From NCBI RefSeq assembly GCF_002879885.1, contig NZ_PNYA01000003.1, positions 1 to 64,000 on the forward strand: a stretch of 64,000 nucleotides of DNA, given 5' to 3'. Made by a program: the position numbers and the translations under genes. Below, one piece after another: positions 8,356-17,963 of the stretch (its first letter is position 1; each line of letters opens with the position of its first letter). This DNA is from Trinickia dabaoshanensis. Lineage in GTDB: Bacteria > Pseudomonadota > Gammaproteobacteria > Burkholderiales > Burkholderiaceae. The notes under the pieces were generated by a model. That model ran no database searches, had not been told where the DNA came from, and worked only from the letters and a program-made list of their open reading frames with translations.

Positions 8356-9021
8356 CTAATCGGCGTGATCCGAGATGCAGCGGGCGAGTGCCGCTTCGAG
8401 CGCCGCCAAATCCGGTTTTGCGGAATCGAACACATAGCGCCGGCGCTGTCCCTCCACTTTCAAATCGGCCCCATGGCGATCCACGCCCGCCAAACGCACG
8501 AGCGCGGGACGGCTCACGTGTCGATCGAAGTATTCGATCAGCGCGGTTTCGTCTTCATCGGTTAATGGCTCGAGCGGATCGAGCTCCTCGGCGGCGAGCC
8601 ACCCCATCGCACCGAATCCCCCGATGTATCGCATGCGCTCGATTTCGAGTACGCGAAACGAAAAATCGCCGAGGGCGAGATAGCGTTCGGCGTCCGGGTG
8701 ATAGCGCAAGTACCGCCGCACGAGGGGAGGTTCGAGTCCGCCCGGAACGAAGCGGCCCAGCAAGGTCAGACGCTCGCCGTTCAGCACGTCCTCGTTCGGC
8801 GGCGTATCGACCACGAGAAAACCGGCGCGGGCATCGGCTTCCAAATTACGCGAGTGCTCGGCCAAGCGGCTCACGAGCACGACCGGCCGGTGGCGCGCAT
8901 CGGGCGCGAACGGCAGCGCCGTCGGATACGGGAAGCCGAGCGGCTCGCGCGCGTGAGTCGCCAGCGCGCCCGTGGCCTTACGGTGCAACAAATGCAGCGG
9001 TGCGTGTGCGGAAATGTTCAT
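8356..9021 (-). CDS. HugZ-like FMN-binding split-barrel protein (pyridoxamine 5'-phosphate oxidase family)
   Basis: This 221-residue protein has an N-terminal split beta-barrel (residues about 10-145) and a C-terminal DUF2470-like domain (from about 150: LTDEDETALIEYFDRH, then VDRHGADLKVEG). Barrel features include HRKATGALATHAREPLGFPYPTALPF, LVSRLAEHSRNLEADARAGF and RLTLLGRF, typical of the HugZ/HutZ heme-utilisation and general stress FMN-binding group. It may bind flavin or heme; enzymatic activity is not shown by sequence. The gene is divergent from the MFS transporter at 9181 and not clearly in an operon. Confidence 0.8.
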   Translation of the reverse strand: MNISAHAPLHLLHRKATGALATHAREPLGFPYPTALPFAPDARHRPVVLVSRLAEHSRNLEADARAGFLVVDTPPNEDVLNGERLTLLGRFVPGGLEPPLVRRYLRYHPDAERYLALGDFSFRVLEIERMRYIGGFGAMGWLAAEELDPLEPLTDEDETALIEYFDRHVSRPALVRLAGVDRHGADLKVEGQRRRYVFDSAKPDLAALEAALARCISDHAD

Positions 9022-9180
9022 GGCTTCTTTGCTCGGTTGCGGGGGCGTGGGCCCCTCAGCGAGGTGTCAAGGCGTCCGTTAGAATCGGCGATTCCCATTC
9101 ATCGTAGCGTTTGCGCGCGGAACCGGATGCCCGGATTTTCGCTCCTTCGCGCCCTTTTTTCAGTTTCGCACAACGCACCC

Positions 9181-10383
9181 GTGTCCCAGTCCACTTCGTC
9201 GCCCGCCCCCGCCGCGCATCGAAACCTTGCTCCGGCCGCACGCGAGCGTGCCCGCTACGCCACGATGGCCCTATTTTTCATCGCCGGGATGGCGTATGCC
9301 TCGTGGGGGGTGCATGTACCCACCGTGCGCGACAAATTCAACCTCCAACCGGCCGCGCTGTCGCTCGCGCTGTTCGTACTGACGGGCGGCTCGATCGCCG
9401 CCACCGTCGGCAATGCGAAGTGGATCGCGCGCGCCGGCACGCGCCGGGCATGTCTCGCGGGCGGCCTCGTGATGTCGGTGAGCATGGCGCTGATCTTGGT
9501 CGCGCCGACGTACGCGCTGATGCTACCCGTGCTCGCCGCGTTCGGCGCGGGGATGGCGACGATGGACGTGGCGATGAACGCGGAAGCCAGTGCGGTCGAG
9601 CAAGCGCTCGGGCGGCCCATCATGTCCTCGCTGCACGGCATGTTCAGCATCGGCGGCATGATCGGCGCCGGCATCGGCGGGGTCGCGCTGGCTCACGGCA
9701 TCCCCAGCTCGCTGCATATGCTGCTGGCGGGACTCGTATGCGCGGGCGTGCTCGTCTTGGCCTGCCCCGTGGTATTGCCGCATATCGCGCACGCCGAAAG
9801 CCATCACGAGGGCTCGCGCTCGAGCCGCTGGCGCTCGCCCGTGCTGTGGGCGCTGGGCGCCGTCGCCTTGATCGCACTGATCGCCGAAGGTGCCATGTAC
9901 GACTGGGCGGCGGTCTATATGCGCGACGTCGTGCGCTCGACGCCCGCCTTCGCGAGCGCGGGCTATGCGGCGTTCACCGGCGCCATGGCCGCCGGGCGCT
10001 TTGCGGGGGACGCCGTCCGGGCGCGCTTCGGTGCCGTGCACTTGGTCTTCGCGAGCGCTTCGGTGGCCTGCGCCGGCATGATCGGCGCGCTCGTGCTGCC
10101 GTTCTCGGTGACGGCGCTCGTCGGGTTCGCCATGATGGGTCTCGGCCTCGCGAACATGATGCCGGTGCTGTTCGCCGCCGCCATGCGCGTCAAAGGGATT
10201 CACGCCGCGGAAGGCCTCGCGCATGTCGCGAGCATCGCTTACGTCGGTCTGCTTTTCGGCCCGGTCCTGATCGGCGGCGTGGCGCAAGCGACGAATCTAT
10301 CGGTCGGGCTCTCGGTCGTCGCGCTATGCGCGGCGCTCGTCGCCTTCATCGGGCCGCGCGTGCTCAAGCGGCTCGGCGTTTGA
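9181..10383 (+). CDS. MFS family transporter
   Basis: A twelve-segment major facilitator protein of about 400 residues. The first membrane helix is YATMALFFIAGMAYASWGVHVPTVRDKF, followed by repeated hydrophobic segments (ALSLALFVLTGGSIAATVG, GLVMSVSMALILVAPTYA and so on). MNAEASAVEQALGRPIMSSLHGMFSIGGMIGAGIGG is characteristic of the FucP/YbjJ-like group. The chosen start is GTG at 9181, giving VSQSTSSPAPAAHRN; an in-frame ATG at 9127 would add 18 residues. Neither has a strong ribosome site. The substrate is unknown. YbjJ-type relatives are annotated only as putative exporters. Confidence 0.85.
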   Translation: MSQSTSSPAPAAHRNLAPAARERARYATMALFFIAGMAYASWGVHVPTVRDKFNLQPAALSLALFVLTGGSIAATVGNAKWIARAGTRRACLAGGLVMSVSMALILVAPTYALMLPVLAAFGAGMATMDVAMNAEASAVEQALGRPIMSSLHGMFSIGGMIGAGIGGVALAHGIPSSLHMLLAGLVCAGVLVLACPVVLPHIAHAESHHEGSRSSRWRSPVLWALGAVALIALIAEGAMYDWAAVYMRDVVRSTPAFASAGYAAFTGAMAAGRFAGDAVRARFGAVHLVFASASVACAGMIGALVLPFSVTALVGFAMMGLGLANMMPVLFAAAMRVKGIHAAEGLAHVASIAYVGLLFGPVLIGGVAQATNLSVGLSVVALCAALVAFIGPRVLKRLGV

Positions 10384-10410
10384 GCGGTCAAGCGGCCACG
10401 CCGTAATGCC

Positions 10411-10452
10411 ATAAAACAAAACGGGCGTGTACGCAATCGCGTCCACGCCCGT
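10411..10452 (-). terminator. Rho-independent terminator of the amino-acid-binding protein gene
   Basis: The long stem ACGGGCGTG-T-ACGC / GCGT-C-CACGCCCGT (10421-10452) is followed on the minus strand by TTTTGTTTTAT. It is about 65 bases beyond the stop of the 10518 gene, and the plus-strand MFS gene ends just on the other side. Confidence 0.85.
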
Positions 10453-10517
10453 CCATGCGCTTCTTATCTCGGCCGCGCAAACCGCCGAAGCAGTTTGCGC
10501 GCGTCGATCGAAAACGC

Positions 10518-11666
10518 TTACATCTTGACTTCGTTCAGCAGCGACTTCTTGCCATCCTTGTAGTCGTACAAGGAGATGACGCCGTGCTTCAGGTCGCCGT
10601 GCGAGTCGAATTGCGTCTCGCCGATCACACCCTTGTAGTCCGTCGACGGCATGGCCGCGAGGATCTTCGCCGGATCGGTCGAGTTCGCGCGCTTCATCGC
10701 ATCGACGATGATGTAGACGGCGTCATACGTGAACGGTGCGTAGATCTGGATCGGCACACCGAAACGAGCCTTGTACTTGGCTTGGAATTCCTCGCCGGCC
10801 TTGCCCATCTTCTCGAGCGAGCGGCCCGCTTCCGAGCACACGACGTTATCGGTGGCATCGCCGGCCAATTGCGCGAGCTGGTCGGTACAGACGCCGTCAC
10901 CCGCCAGGATCTTCGCCTTGATGCCGAGCTGCTTCGCTTGCTTGGCGAACGGGCCGCCCGTGGCGTCCATGCCGCCGTACATGATCGCGTCGGGGCCTTC
11001 GCCCTTGATCTTCGTCAGAATCGCGCGGAAGTCGACTGCCTTGTCGTTCGTTGCGTCGTGCGACAGCACTTGCATGCCGAGCGACTTAGCCGTCTTCTCG
11101 AATTCGTTCGCCAAGCCTTGGCCGTAAGCCGTAGCGTCGTCGACGATTGCAACCTTCTTGAGCTTCAGATCCTTAGCTGCGTAGTTTGCGAGAGCCGGGC
11201 CTTGCTGCGCATCCGTCGCCACGACGCGGAACGTCGTCTTGAAGCCTTGCAGCGTATATTGCGGGTTCGTTGCCGACGGCGAGATCTGCACGATGCCTGC
11301 ATCGCTATAGATCTTCGAGGCCGGAATCGTCGTGCCGGAGTTCAAGTGGCCAACCACGGCGACGACCTTGTCGTCGACGAGCTTTTGCGCAACTTGCGTA
11401 GCCGTGCGCGGGTCAGCCGCATCGTCTTGCGCGTCCAGTTGCAGCGTGACCTTTTGGCCGCCGATCACGAGACCCTTCTTGTTGATTTCTTCGACCGCGA
11501 GGCGAGCGCCGTTTTCGTTGTCCTTGCCGAGGTGGGCGATTTGGCCCGTCAGCGGCGCAACGTGACCGATCTTGACGATTTCGTCAGCCGCGGCACCCGT
11601 TGCCATCGTCGCGAACAACATTGCAGCCGCGGTGATCGGCAACAGTTTTTGCATCTTGATATTCAT
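10518..11666 (-). CDS. Branched-chain amino acid ABC transporter substrate-binding protein (LivJ/LivK-like)
   Basis: A 382-residue periplasmic binding protein. The ATG at 11666 has GGAG upstream and gives MNIKMQKLLPITAAAMLFATMATGAAA, a Sec signal peptide cleaved near residue 27. The mature part has the type I periplasmic binding fold: IVKIGHVAPLTGQIAHLGKDNENG, VGHLNSGTTIPASKIYSDAGI with SPSATNPQ, and YGGMDATGGPFAKQAKQLG. These are classic for LIVBP. Two cysteines (DGVCTD, NVVCSEAG) can form the family disulfide. No permease or ATPase genes are adjacent, so the transporter must be completed by genes elsewhere. The gene is monocistronic with a clear terminator. Confidence 0.92.
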   Translation of the reverse strand: MNIKMQKLLPITAAAMLFATMATGAAADEIVKIGHVAPLTGQIAHLGKDNENGARLAVEEINKKGLVIGGQKVTLQLDAQDDAADPRTATQVAQKLVDDKVVAVVGHLNSGTTIPASKIYSDAGIVQISPSATNPQYTLQGFKTTFRVVATDAQQGPALANYAAKDLKLKKVAIVDDATAYGQGLANEFEKTAKSLGMQVLSHDATNDKAVDFRAILTKIKGEGPDAIMYGGMDATGGPFAKQAKQLGIKAKILAGDGVCTDQLAQLAGDATDNVVCSEAGRSLEKMGKAGEEFQAKYKARFGVPIQIYAPFTYDAVYIIVDAMKRANSTDPAKILAAMPSTDYKGVIGETQFDSHGDLKHGVISLYDYKDGKKSLLNEVKM

Positions 11667-12132
11667 GTAAGTCTCCGGTTTCGGTCCCAAAAACGACGTG
11701 ATCGCCCGAATCCCCGCCTTCCCTCTTGTCTCTGTCGAAGGGGCAATTACGTCGGATGCATCGTCATGCACTTGGTGGTACACGTTAGCCGGCGAGTTCG
11801 TGACTAGCCTTGCCTCCGTGCTGCGCGCAAGTGTAGGGCAACAAATTAAAGTTGGGGATATTTTTGAGAAAGTGGGATGACTACTAATAGCGCCGACAGC
11901 AAAAAAGGCTTGCGGGAAACGGGGTTACCGCGCGGAAACCCACTGAGCATGCGGGTTTTCGAGCAGTCGATCGTGCGGCGGCGACGCAACAGTGTGCGGC
12001 TCAATTGTGAAACCGAGAAGGCTAAGCAGTTGAGCCGGATCAAAAAAACGGTTAAGAAAACATACAAACACCATTCGGTCGTTCAGTCCATCCGTGGGCG
12101 ACTCGCTTTAAGGACGCCGATCCCTAGAGGCT
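11667..12132. other. Intergenic region upstream of the livJ/livK-like gene
   Basis: About 466 bases. The short plus-strand frame across 11877-12203 has no family resemblance and overlaps the 3' end of the nitronate monooxygenase gene, so it was not called. A loose inverted repeat GGAAACCC...GGGTTTTC (about 11934-11960) is present with no T-run directly after it. The region probably contains the promoter and leader of the binding-protein gene. Confidence 0.45.
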
Positions 12133-13248
12133 TTATTCGGTCATGCCGATGCGTGAAACGGCGTGGACCGCGGCGCGCCATTCGGCATCGAGCGCGTCGA
12201 TGAGTTCCGCGGCGCCGCCGATCACGGGCCGTCTCCGCAGCAGCGGGGCGCCCTGGCCCGACCACAGCGAGAGGTACTCGCCCCGGTCGGCCTTCGCGGC
12301 GGCTTGCCGCAGTTCTTGAGTCAGCGCGTTTTGCACCGGGTACGGCGCGACGTTGCCGGGGGCGGCCTCCAGCCGCTCCATCAGCGTGTTGCGTATGCCG
12401 CGCGCGTAGCGTCCCGTGATGGCGCGCGTCACGGCGGTGGCCGTATCGCCGCTCTCGACGAGCCGCTTGCGCCAATCCTGGGCGGTCGCGCTTTCGGCAC
12501 ACGTCAAGAAGACGGTGCCGAGTTGCGCGGCTTGAGCGCCGAGCGCGAGCGCGGCCGCGATCCCCCGGCCGTCCATGATGCCGCCCGCCGCCAACACGGG
12601 GATGTCGAGCGCGTCGACGAGTTGAGGCACGAGCGCCATCGTGCCGATCAGCGGATTTTTGCCGGCGTCGATGAAGGTGCCGCGGTGTCCGCCTGCCTCG
12701 GCCCCTTGCGCGCAGACGGCATCGGCACCCGCGTCGCGCCAAGCGATGCCCTCGGCGACATGCGTCGCCGTGCCGATCACGTAGCTGCCCGCCGCCTTTA
12801 GGCGCGCCACGTCGGCCGCGTCGAGCACGCCGAACGTGAAACTCGCGACGGGCACCCGCAACTCGATCAACCGGTCGAGCTGCGCGCGAAACGCCGGCGC
12901 ATAGCGCTCGGGCGCGCGGCCGGGCGGCAATCCCAGCTCGGCGCGCAGCGGATCGATCGAATCGAGCGCGCGACGCACCATCGCCTCGTCGGGCTCGTCC
13001 GGCTCGAGCACGAACAGATTGACCCCGAACGGGCGCGTGCTCGCCGCTCGGATTTCAGCCACTTCCGATGCGAGCTTATCGGGCGTCATGGCGCCGGCGC
13101 CGAGGCAGCCGAGCGCGCCCGCATTGGAAGCGGCGACGACCAGCGCCGTCGTCGTTGCGCCCACCATCGGCGCCTGCACGAGCGGCAGACGCAGATCGAA
13201 GCGTTCGGCGAACGCCGTGGCATAACGGCTCGATGCTCTCGTATTCAT
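12133..13248 (-). CDS. Nitronate monooxygenase family protein (2-nitropropane dioxygenase-like)
   Basis: A 371-residue FMN-dependent TIM-barrel enzyme. The start at 13248 (MNTRASSRYA) lies downstream of GGGAG and fits the family length. Conserved elements are LPLVQAPMVGATTTALVVAASNAG with GALGCLGAGAMTPDKL, FGVNLFV, CAQGAEAGGHRGTF (the catalytic His region), IPVLAAGGIMDGRGIAAALALGAQAAQLGTVFL (phosphate-binding Gly loop) and AITGRYARGIRN. Such enzymes oxidise alkyl nitronates such as propionate-3-nitronate and are thought to be detoxifying. It is divergent from the dienelactone hydrolase gene, which lies 245 bases away. Confidence 0.88.
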   Translation of the reverse strand: MNTRASSRYATAFAERFDLRLPLVQAPMVGATTTALVVAASNAGALGCLGAGAMTPDKLASEVAEIRAASTRPFGVNLFVLEPDEPDEAMVRRALDSIDPLRAELGLPPGRAPERYAPAFRAQLDRLIELRVPVASFTFGVLDAADVARLKAAGSYVIGTATHVAEGIAWRDAGADAVCAQGAEAGGHRGTFIDAGKNPLIGTMALVPQLVDALDIPVLAAGGIMDGRGIAAALALGAQAAQLGTVFLTCAESATAQDWRKRLVESGDTATAVTRAITGRYARGIRNTLMERLEAAPGNVAPYPVQNALTQELRQAAAKADRGEYLSLWSGQGAPLLRRRPVIGGAAELIDALDAEWRAAVHAVSRIGMTE

Positions 13249-13493
13249 CTGGATTCTCCCGGCTGCGTTCGGACCTGCGAGGGCGATGGCGCCACTGTAC
13301 GCCGACACCCTCCGCCTCGAAAAATGAATTATCGAGATCGTTCCGTTCGCGTTCGGTGAACGAGTGATCGAGTGAACGTGTGATCGAGCGATCGAGGTTT
13401 GCGCTGTCCGCGGCTCGAAGGCGCCGTCTGCAGAACTCGCGAATCGGTGCCACACTGGCAACCCCTACGAAATGGCGAGACGAGAGGTCTTCA

Positions 13494-14195
13494 ATGAGTG
13501 TGACAACGCGATGGATCGATATCGACGCCGGCGGCGGCGAGCACTATGACGGCTACCTGGCGCTGCCGCGTGCCGGCAAGGGCCCGGGGGTCATCATCGT
13601 GCAGGAGATTTTCGGGGTAAATGCGCATATCCGGTCGGTGGCCGAACAATACGCGCTCGCCGGTTATGTCGCGCTCGCGCCCGACATCTTCTGGCGCAGC
13701 GAGCGGCGGGTCGAACTCGGCTATGAAGGCGCCGATCGCGACAAGGCGCTCGCCCTGCTCAAGCAGGTGGATGCCGACCAAACCGCGGCCGATCTCGGCG
13801 CGGCGGCAAAGGTGCTGCGGGCGCTACCCGAAACGAGCGGAAAAATCGGCGCGGTGGGTTTTTGCTTCGGCGGCCAGTTGACCTACTTGATGGCGGCGCG
13901 CGGCAGCGTCGATGCGGCCGTTGCCTACTATGGCGGCGGGATTCAAAACAAGCTCGACGAAGCGGACAAGGTGCGCGTGCCGATGCTGTTCCATTATGCC
14001 GAGCACGACTCGTCGATTCCGCAAGCGGCCGTCGCTCAAGTGCGGCAGCGTTTCGCAAGTCACGCGAACGCGGCGTTTTACGACTACGCGGGCGTGGGAC
14101 ACGGCTTCAACTGCTCAGACCGCTCCGCCTACGATCAGCATGCCTCGGCGCTCGCGCACGGCCGCACGCTCGAGTTTCTCTCGTCGAATCTGTAA
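13494..14195 (+). CDS. Dienelactone hydrolase family protein
   Basis: A 233-residue alpha/beta hydrolase with the DLH triad. The nucleophile Cys is in GAVGFCFGGQ at about residue 124, Asp in AEHDSSIP near 170 and His in YAGVGHGFN near 204. EIFGVNAHIRSVAEQYALAGY is the oxyanion and signature region. The ATG at 13494 follows an AGAGG ribosome site. Classical dienelactone hydrolases open dienelactones in chlorocatechol degradation; chromosomal relatives of this type act on unidentified esters or lactones. There is no catabolic cluster around it. The downstream HiPIP gene is convergent. Confidence 0.9.
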   Translation: MSVTTRWIDIDAGGGEHYDGYLALPRAGKGPGVIIVQEIFGVNAHIRSVAEQYALAGYVALAPDIFWRSERRVELGYEGADRDKALALLKQVDADQTAADLGAAAKVLRALPETSGKIGAVGFCFGGQLTYLMAARGSVDAAVAYYGGGIQNKLDEADKVRVPMLFHYAEHDSSIPQAAVAQVRQRFASHANAAFYDYAGVGHGFNCSDRSAYDQHASALAHGRTLEFLSSNL

Positions 14196-14207
14196 GAAAA
14201 ACGCAAT

Positions 14208-14232
14208 CGGCGCGGCGTATCAGGCCGCGCCG
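14208..14232 (-). terminator. Terminator-like hairpin between convergent DLH and HiPIP genes
   Basis: A perfect 9-bp stem CGGCGCGGC-GTATCAG-GCCGCGCCG. On the minus strand it is followed within six bases by GTTTTTCTT, which suits termination of the HiPIP transcript. There is no T-run on the plus strand. Confidence 0.65.
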
Positions 14233-14277
14233 GGGAGTGCCGGCTTCCGACGGACGCCGGCTTGCTCGGACCTTCGC

Positions 14278-14592
14278 TCAGGCCTTCTTCGAATACGCGC
14301 TGCACCAGCCCTTGCCGTCCACTTGCTTGCCGCCGAACATGGGACAAGGTGCGAACGCATCGGCCGGCTTGCCTTGGAAGAACTGGCAGTTGCTGCAGGT
14401 TTCGCCCGCGGCGTACTTCGGATACTTCGCCTTGTCGACCTTGGTCGCGTCCATCTTGTAGCCGAGCGCAACGGCGGTCGGATCGGTTTCCGCAACGTGC
14501 GGCGCATCGGCCAGGGCCTCGCGCGAAGCCAAAGCCAGCGCGGATACGGCGCCCAGACTCGTGATCAGAAACGTGCGACGGGACGTTTTCAT
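14278..14592 (-). CDS. High-potential iron-sulfur protein (HiPIP)
   Basis: A 104-residue periplasmic electron carrier with one [4Fe-4S] cluster. The start at 14592 gives MKTSRRTFLITSLGAVSALALA, a twin-arginine signal (SRRTFL). Tat export is expected because HiPIPs are folded around the cluster before export. The mature part has the four cluster cysteines: ETCSNCQFFQG (CxxC), AFAPCPMFGG and KGWCSAY. The spacing matches the family. HiPIPs shuttle electrons between cytochrome bc1-type complexes and terminal oxidases or reductases. It is monocistronic and probably ends at the hairpin at 14208-14232. Confidence 0.95.
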   Translation of the reverse strand: MKTSRRTFLITSLGAVSALALASREALADAPHVAETDPTAVALGYKMDATKVDKAKYPKYAAGETCSNCQFFQGKPADAFAPCPMFGGKQVDGKGWCSAYSKKA

Positions 14593-14736
14593 GGGGACTC
14601 TCCTGTATATGGTCCTACTCACCGCTGCTTCTCGCGGCAGCAGTGGGCAAGCATAGCAACGAAGCGCCGATAGCGCAGCAAGCTTGACCAAATGTCGCGG
14701 ATAAGTGAACGCGCCGCGATGCGCCCTTACGCTCAC

Positions 14737-15843
14737 TCAAGCGCGTCCCACGAGTTCGCACACGCGCTGCGCGATCGCGAGCGATGCGGTCAACCCGGGC
14801 GACTCGATGCCGAACAAGTTGACGAGTCCGCGCACGCCATGCGCGGCCGGGCCTTGAATGACGAAATCGGCCGCGCTTTCTCCGGGCCCCGACAGCTTCG
14901 GCCGGATGCCGGCATACGCGGGCTGTAACGCGCCGTCGGGCAGCTCGGGCCAGTACTCGCGGATGGCCGCATAAAACGATTCGGCACGGCGCGGATCGAC
15001 GTCGTAATTGATCGTATCGACCCACTCGACGTCGGGACCGAAGCGAGCCTGCCCGCCGAGGTCGATCGTCAAATGCACGCCGAGACCCGCTTCGTTCGGC
15101 ATCGGATAGATCAGACGCGAGAACGGCGCGCGGCCCGACACGCTGAAATAGTTGCCGCGCGCAAGATAAAGCGGCGGGACGTGGCGCGCGTCGAGGCCGC
15201 GGATCTTGCGCGCGAGCGCATTCGCGTGCAAGCCCGCACTGTTGATCACGCAAGCGGCGGAGAGCGTCGCGGGCGACTCGCCGCCGACGGTCACGACGAA
15301 CCGCCCCGCCCGCGCCTCGACCGCTTCCACGGGCGAGTGAAACGCACATACCGCGCCCGCGCGTTCGGCGTCGCCTTGCAGCGCGAGCAGTAGCTGGTGA
15401 CTATCGACGATGCCGGTTTGCGGCGAAAACACGGCGGCCTCGCACTGCAGCGCCGGCTCGAGTTCCTGCGCGTCCGCGCCCGAAAGCCGGATCAGATCGA
15501 GCACGCCGTTCTCTTTGCCGCGCGCTTCGATCGCGGCGAGTTGAGGCAATTGATTACGCGCGGTGGCAACCAAGAGCTTGCCGCAACGCTGATGCGGCAC
15601 GCCGCGCGCGGCGCAGTACTCATAGAGCATCTCGCGGCCACGCACGCACAGCGTGGCTTTCAACGAACCGCGCGGATAGTACAGGCCCGCATGTATCACT
15701 TCGCTATTGCGCGAACTCGTGCCGGTGCCGATGGCTTCGGTCGCCTCGAGCACGATGACTTCGCGGCCACGCTCGGCGAGCGAGCGCGCGATCGCTAGAC
15801 CGACCACGCCCGCGCCGATCACTACACATTCGATCTCATCCAT
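14737..15843 (-). CDS. FAD-dependent oxidoreductase, L-2-hydroxyglutarate oxidase (LhgO)-like
   Basis: A 368-residue DAO-family flavoprotein. The dinucleotide-binding motif is [21 protein letters not shown], ending in VIVLEA. It is followed by [19 protein letters not shown], the typical LhgO/YgaF signature, with [11 protein letters not shown] in the middle and GIRPKLSG, then [17 protein letters not shown] at the C-terminus (second FAD contact). The enzyme probably oxidises an alpha-hydroxy acid such as L-2-hydroxyglutarate and passes electrons to quinone or oxygen. There is no operon partner: the HiPIP gene lies downstream in the same direction, about 145 bases away, and a link between them is possible but unsupported. 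Confidence 0.85.
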   Translation of the reverse strand: MDEIECVVIGAGVVGLAIARSLAERGREVIVLEATEAIGTGTSSRNSEVIHAGLYYPRGSLKATLCVRGREMLYEYCAARGVPHQRCGKLLVATARNQLPQLAAIEARGKENGVLDLIRLSGADAQELEPALQCEAAVFSPQTGIVDSHQLLLALQGDAERAGAVCAFHSPVEAVEARAGRFVVTVGGESPATLSAACVINSAGLHANALARKIRGLDARHVPPLYLARGNYFSVSGRAPFSRLIYPMPNEAGLGVHLTIDLGGQARFGPDVEWVDTINYDVDPRRAESFYAAIREYWPELPDGALQPAYAGIRPKLSGPGESAADFVIQGPAAHGVRGLVNLFGIESPGLTASLAIAQRVCELVGRA

Positions 15844-16039
15844 GTTTTGTGGTCACGGCCCGCTGGGCCGCGCTTCTCCGTCCGCTGGCAACTTCGGTGG
15901 GACTTCTTCGCGAGCGCAAGAACGTCCTGTCTCGCATCGTCGCGACAACGATCCGTAAGATTCATTGTACGACGCGAAGCCGGGCGGACACCGCACTCCG
16001 GGAGCGAAGCGCCGTCCTAAAGGCCGAAAGCAACGGGTT

Positions 16040-17017
16040 TCAGAAGCCGATCGGCCGGCGGCGCGCGCCGCGTTCCGGGCGGATGTCGTCGGCACGCACG
16101 GCGTCTCGTCCGTCGATGCGGGCCTCGCCGAACGCATGCAGAATCGCGCGGCGCATGTCGCGCGGCGAAGCGCGCGAGAGCGCTTCGAGGGCATCGTCGC
16201 CGAGCCGCTCCGGAAAGCGCCGGCCCCATCCATGGGCCGTGCGCACCTCGTCGTATATCGTCTGCGCGATACGGCGAGCGCCATCGCGATCGGGCGGTGC
16301 GATCTCGTAGATGCTCATACGGCTCAGGATCGGCTCGGGGATCGCACGCTCGTCGTTAGCCGTCGCGATCCAGATCACTTGGCCCGCGTTGATCGGCACC
16401 TCGGCGAACTCGTCGATGAAGGCCTGCGCGGTTTCATGTTCGAGCAGCGCGTACAGCGCGCCGAGCGGATCGTATTGCGAATCGGCGCTTGCTTTGTCGA
16501 TTTCGTCGACCACCATGACGGGGTTCGCATAGCTGCCGTTCACGAGCGTTTCGAAGACTTTGCCGGGTTTGGCGTTCTTCCACTGCGAGGAAGCGCCCGA
16601 TAAGATCCAGCCCGCCGTGAGCGAACTCATCGCCACGTATTGGTGCGACGTGCCGAGCAGTCGCGCAAGCGCTTTGGCGAAGTGCGTCTTGCCGATGCCC
16701 GGATCGCCGAGCAACAAAATGGGCATCAACTCGAGCCGGTCCTCCGTTTCGACGCAGAGCGCCATTTGCCGGCGCACGTCTTCGAGCGGGTCTGCGAAAT
16801 TCGGCAGCGCATCGATGAGCGCATCGATCGCGGGCATTCGGTTCGGCTTGACGCAAAACCGCAAGTTGCCCACCTTCAGCATTTTTTCGTAGGTCGTGCG
16901 CAGCGCCTCGTTCGCCCCTTCGGTCAACTCGTTCAGCGCCGTCTCGACCTGCTCGAGGTCGTACACCTTGCTGAACGACGCCACTGCGATTTCCTGTTTC
17001 ACCACGGCTGTCGTCAT
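16040..17017 (-). CDS. AAA family ATPase (Lon/MoxR-like ATPase module without protease)
   Basis: A 325-residue protein with a single AAA+ module. The Walker A motif is LLGDPGIGKTHFA near residue 105, and Walker B is VMVVDEIDKAS near 170. Sensor 1 is WIATANDERAIPEPILSRM with the arginine finger, and a C-terminal lid runs RDMRRAIL. The overall arrangement resembles the ATPase part of Lon (DEIDK, PLGALYALLEHE, IATAN), but there is no serine-lysine protease domain. The N-terminal 95 residues are helical and of unknown function. It may act as a chaperone or remodelling ATPase. It is not in an operon and no partner protein is adjacent. Confidence 0.82.
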   Translation of the reverse strand: MTTAVVKQEIAVASFSKVYDLEQVETALNELTEGANEALRTTYEKMLKVGNLRFCVKPNRMPAIDALIDALPNFADPLEDVRRQMALCVETEDRLELMPILLLGDPGIGKTHFAKALARLLGTSHQYVAMSSLTAGWILSGASSQWKNAKPGKVFETLVNGSYANPVMVVDEIDKASADSQYDPLGALYALLEHETAQAFIDEFAEVPINAGQVIWIATANDERAIPEPILSRMSIYEIAPPDRDGARRIAQTIYDEVRTAHGWGRRFPERLGDDALEALSRASPRDMRRAILHAFGEARIDGRDAVRADDIRPERGARRRPIGF

Positions 17018-17328
17018 CGCTTACCTCCCATGCCATTGCCAAGCGCATGTGCTCTCCGAGCGCGCCCCGTCGTTCCTTCGTAGTGCTTCGCGTCCGGCCT
17101 GGGGCGGCGCCTCGTTCGCTACTGTGCGATTTGAGTGTATCCAAGCAAGTTCCATGCGAAAAGCCAGCAGCGCGATGCGCGTGCTGCTAATAGAGCGGCA
17201 GGGCACACAGAACCCAAACGATAGGCAAACGCGACCCTTGCGTGCGCCCGCCATATCGATAGGCGTAAGATGGACGCTTGTCGTCTCGCGCGGCGAGCAT
17301 GCGTGTTCGCGCGAAGGAGAAGGGGTCG
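17018..17328. other. Intergenic region between divergent AAA ATPase and secreted-protein genes
   Basis: About 311 bases. It should contain both divergent promoters. No gene, hairpin or repeat stood out apart from the GAAGGAGAAGGGG ribosome site directly before 17329. Confidence 0.45.
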
Positions 17329-17934
17329 ATGACGCGTTTCACCCGCCTTGCCGCCGGTTTCCCCGGTTCCCTTGCCCGCATGATGGGCACGTTCGCCGCG
17401 CTCGCGCTCATGAGCGCCTTCGCCGCCGGGAATGCGGCTGCAGCGGCCGCCGCAGCCGATGCGGCCGCGAGCGCCGCCGCGCCGGCCACGCCCGCCGCGA
17501 GCAATCTAGACGACACCCCGACCGCCGTCGCCTGGAAACTCGACGTCGTGCGCGACGGTCGGACGATCGACACGTTCGAAGCCACGACGATGGTCGGTCA
17601 AACCTTCAACGAGACCCATCACCACCCGATGCAACATCGCGTTGGCTGCAAGGACAATCCCGCGGGCGGCATCGATCTTGCAAGGACCGTATCGGTTTCG
17701 CCCGTCGCAGCCGATGTCGGCGGTGTGACGCTCGCCCTCGATACCGACGAAACGATCGAGGACGACACGGCCCCCACCACACCGGAAGGCTGCGCGCTGC
17801 CGCCGCAGCCGCGCCGCGTCAATGCGAGCCACCCCGGTCTGCTCGTGCCCATGGGCGAGTCGGCCGACTGGACGTTGATCGACAAGAACCCGACGCTCGT
17901 CTATCGCGTGCATGCGAGCATCGCGCCTCATTAA
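17329..17934 (+). CDS. Secreted hypothetical protein
   Basis: A 201-residue protein I do not recognise. The ATG at 17329 follows a strong GAAGGAGAAGGGG ribosome site. Residues 1-40 form a signal peptide (RLAAGFPGSLARMMGTFAALALMSAFAAGNAAA), followed by an Ala-rich linker to about residue 58. The remainder is predicted to be beta-rich, with two cysteines (VGCKDNPAGG, EGCALPP) that could form a disulfide and a His cluster NETHHHPMQH that might bind metal. The following nuclease-like gene starts 30 bases downstream on the same strand, so co-transcription is likely. The function is unknown. Confidence 0.75.
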   Translation: MTRFTRLAAGFPGSLARMMGTFAALALMSAFAAGNAAAAAAAADAAASAAAPATPAASNLDDTPTAVAWKLDVVRDGRTIDTFEATTMVGQTFNETHHHPMQHRVGCKDNPAGGIDLARTVSVSPVAADVGGVTLALDTDETIEDDTAPTTPEGCALPPQPRRVNASHPGLLVPMGESADWTLIDKNPTLVYRVHASIAPH

Positions 17935-17963
17935 CGGTTACAACGAAGCGGAAACGACGCTGC

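Noticed and set aside
11877-12203. 108-codon plus-strand frame
   Set aside because: It is basic, has no recognisable motif and overlaps the 3' end of the nitronate monooxygenase gene.
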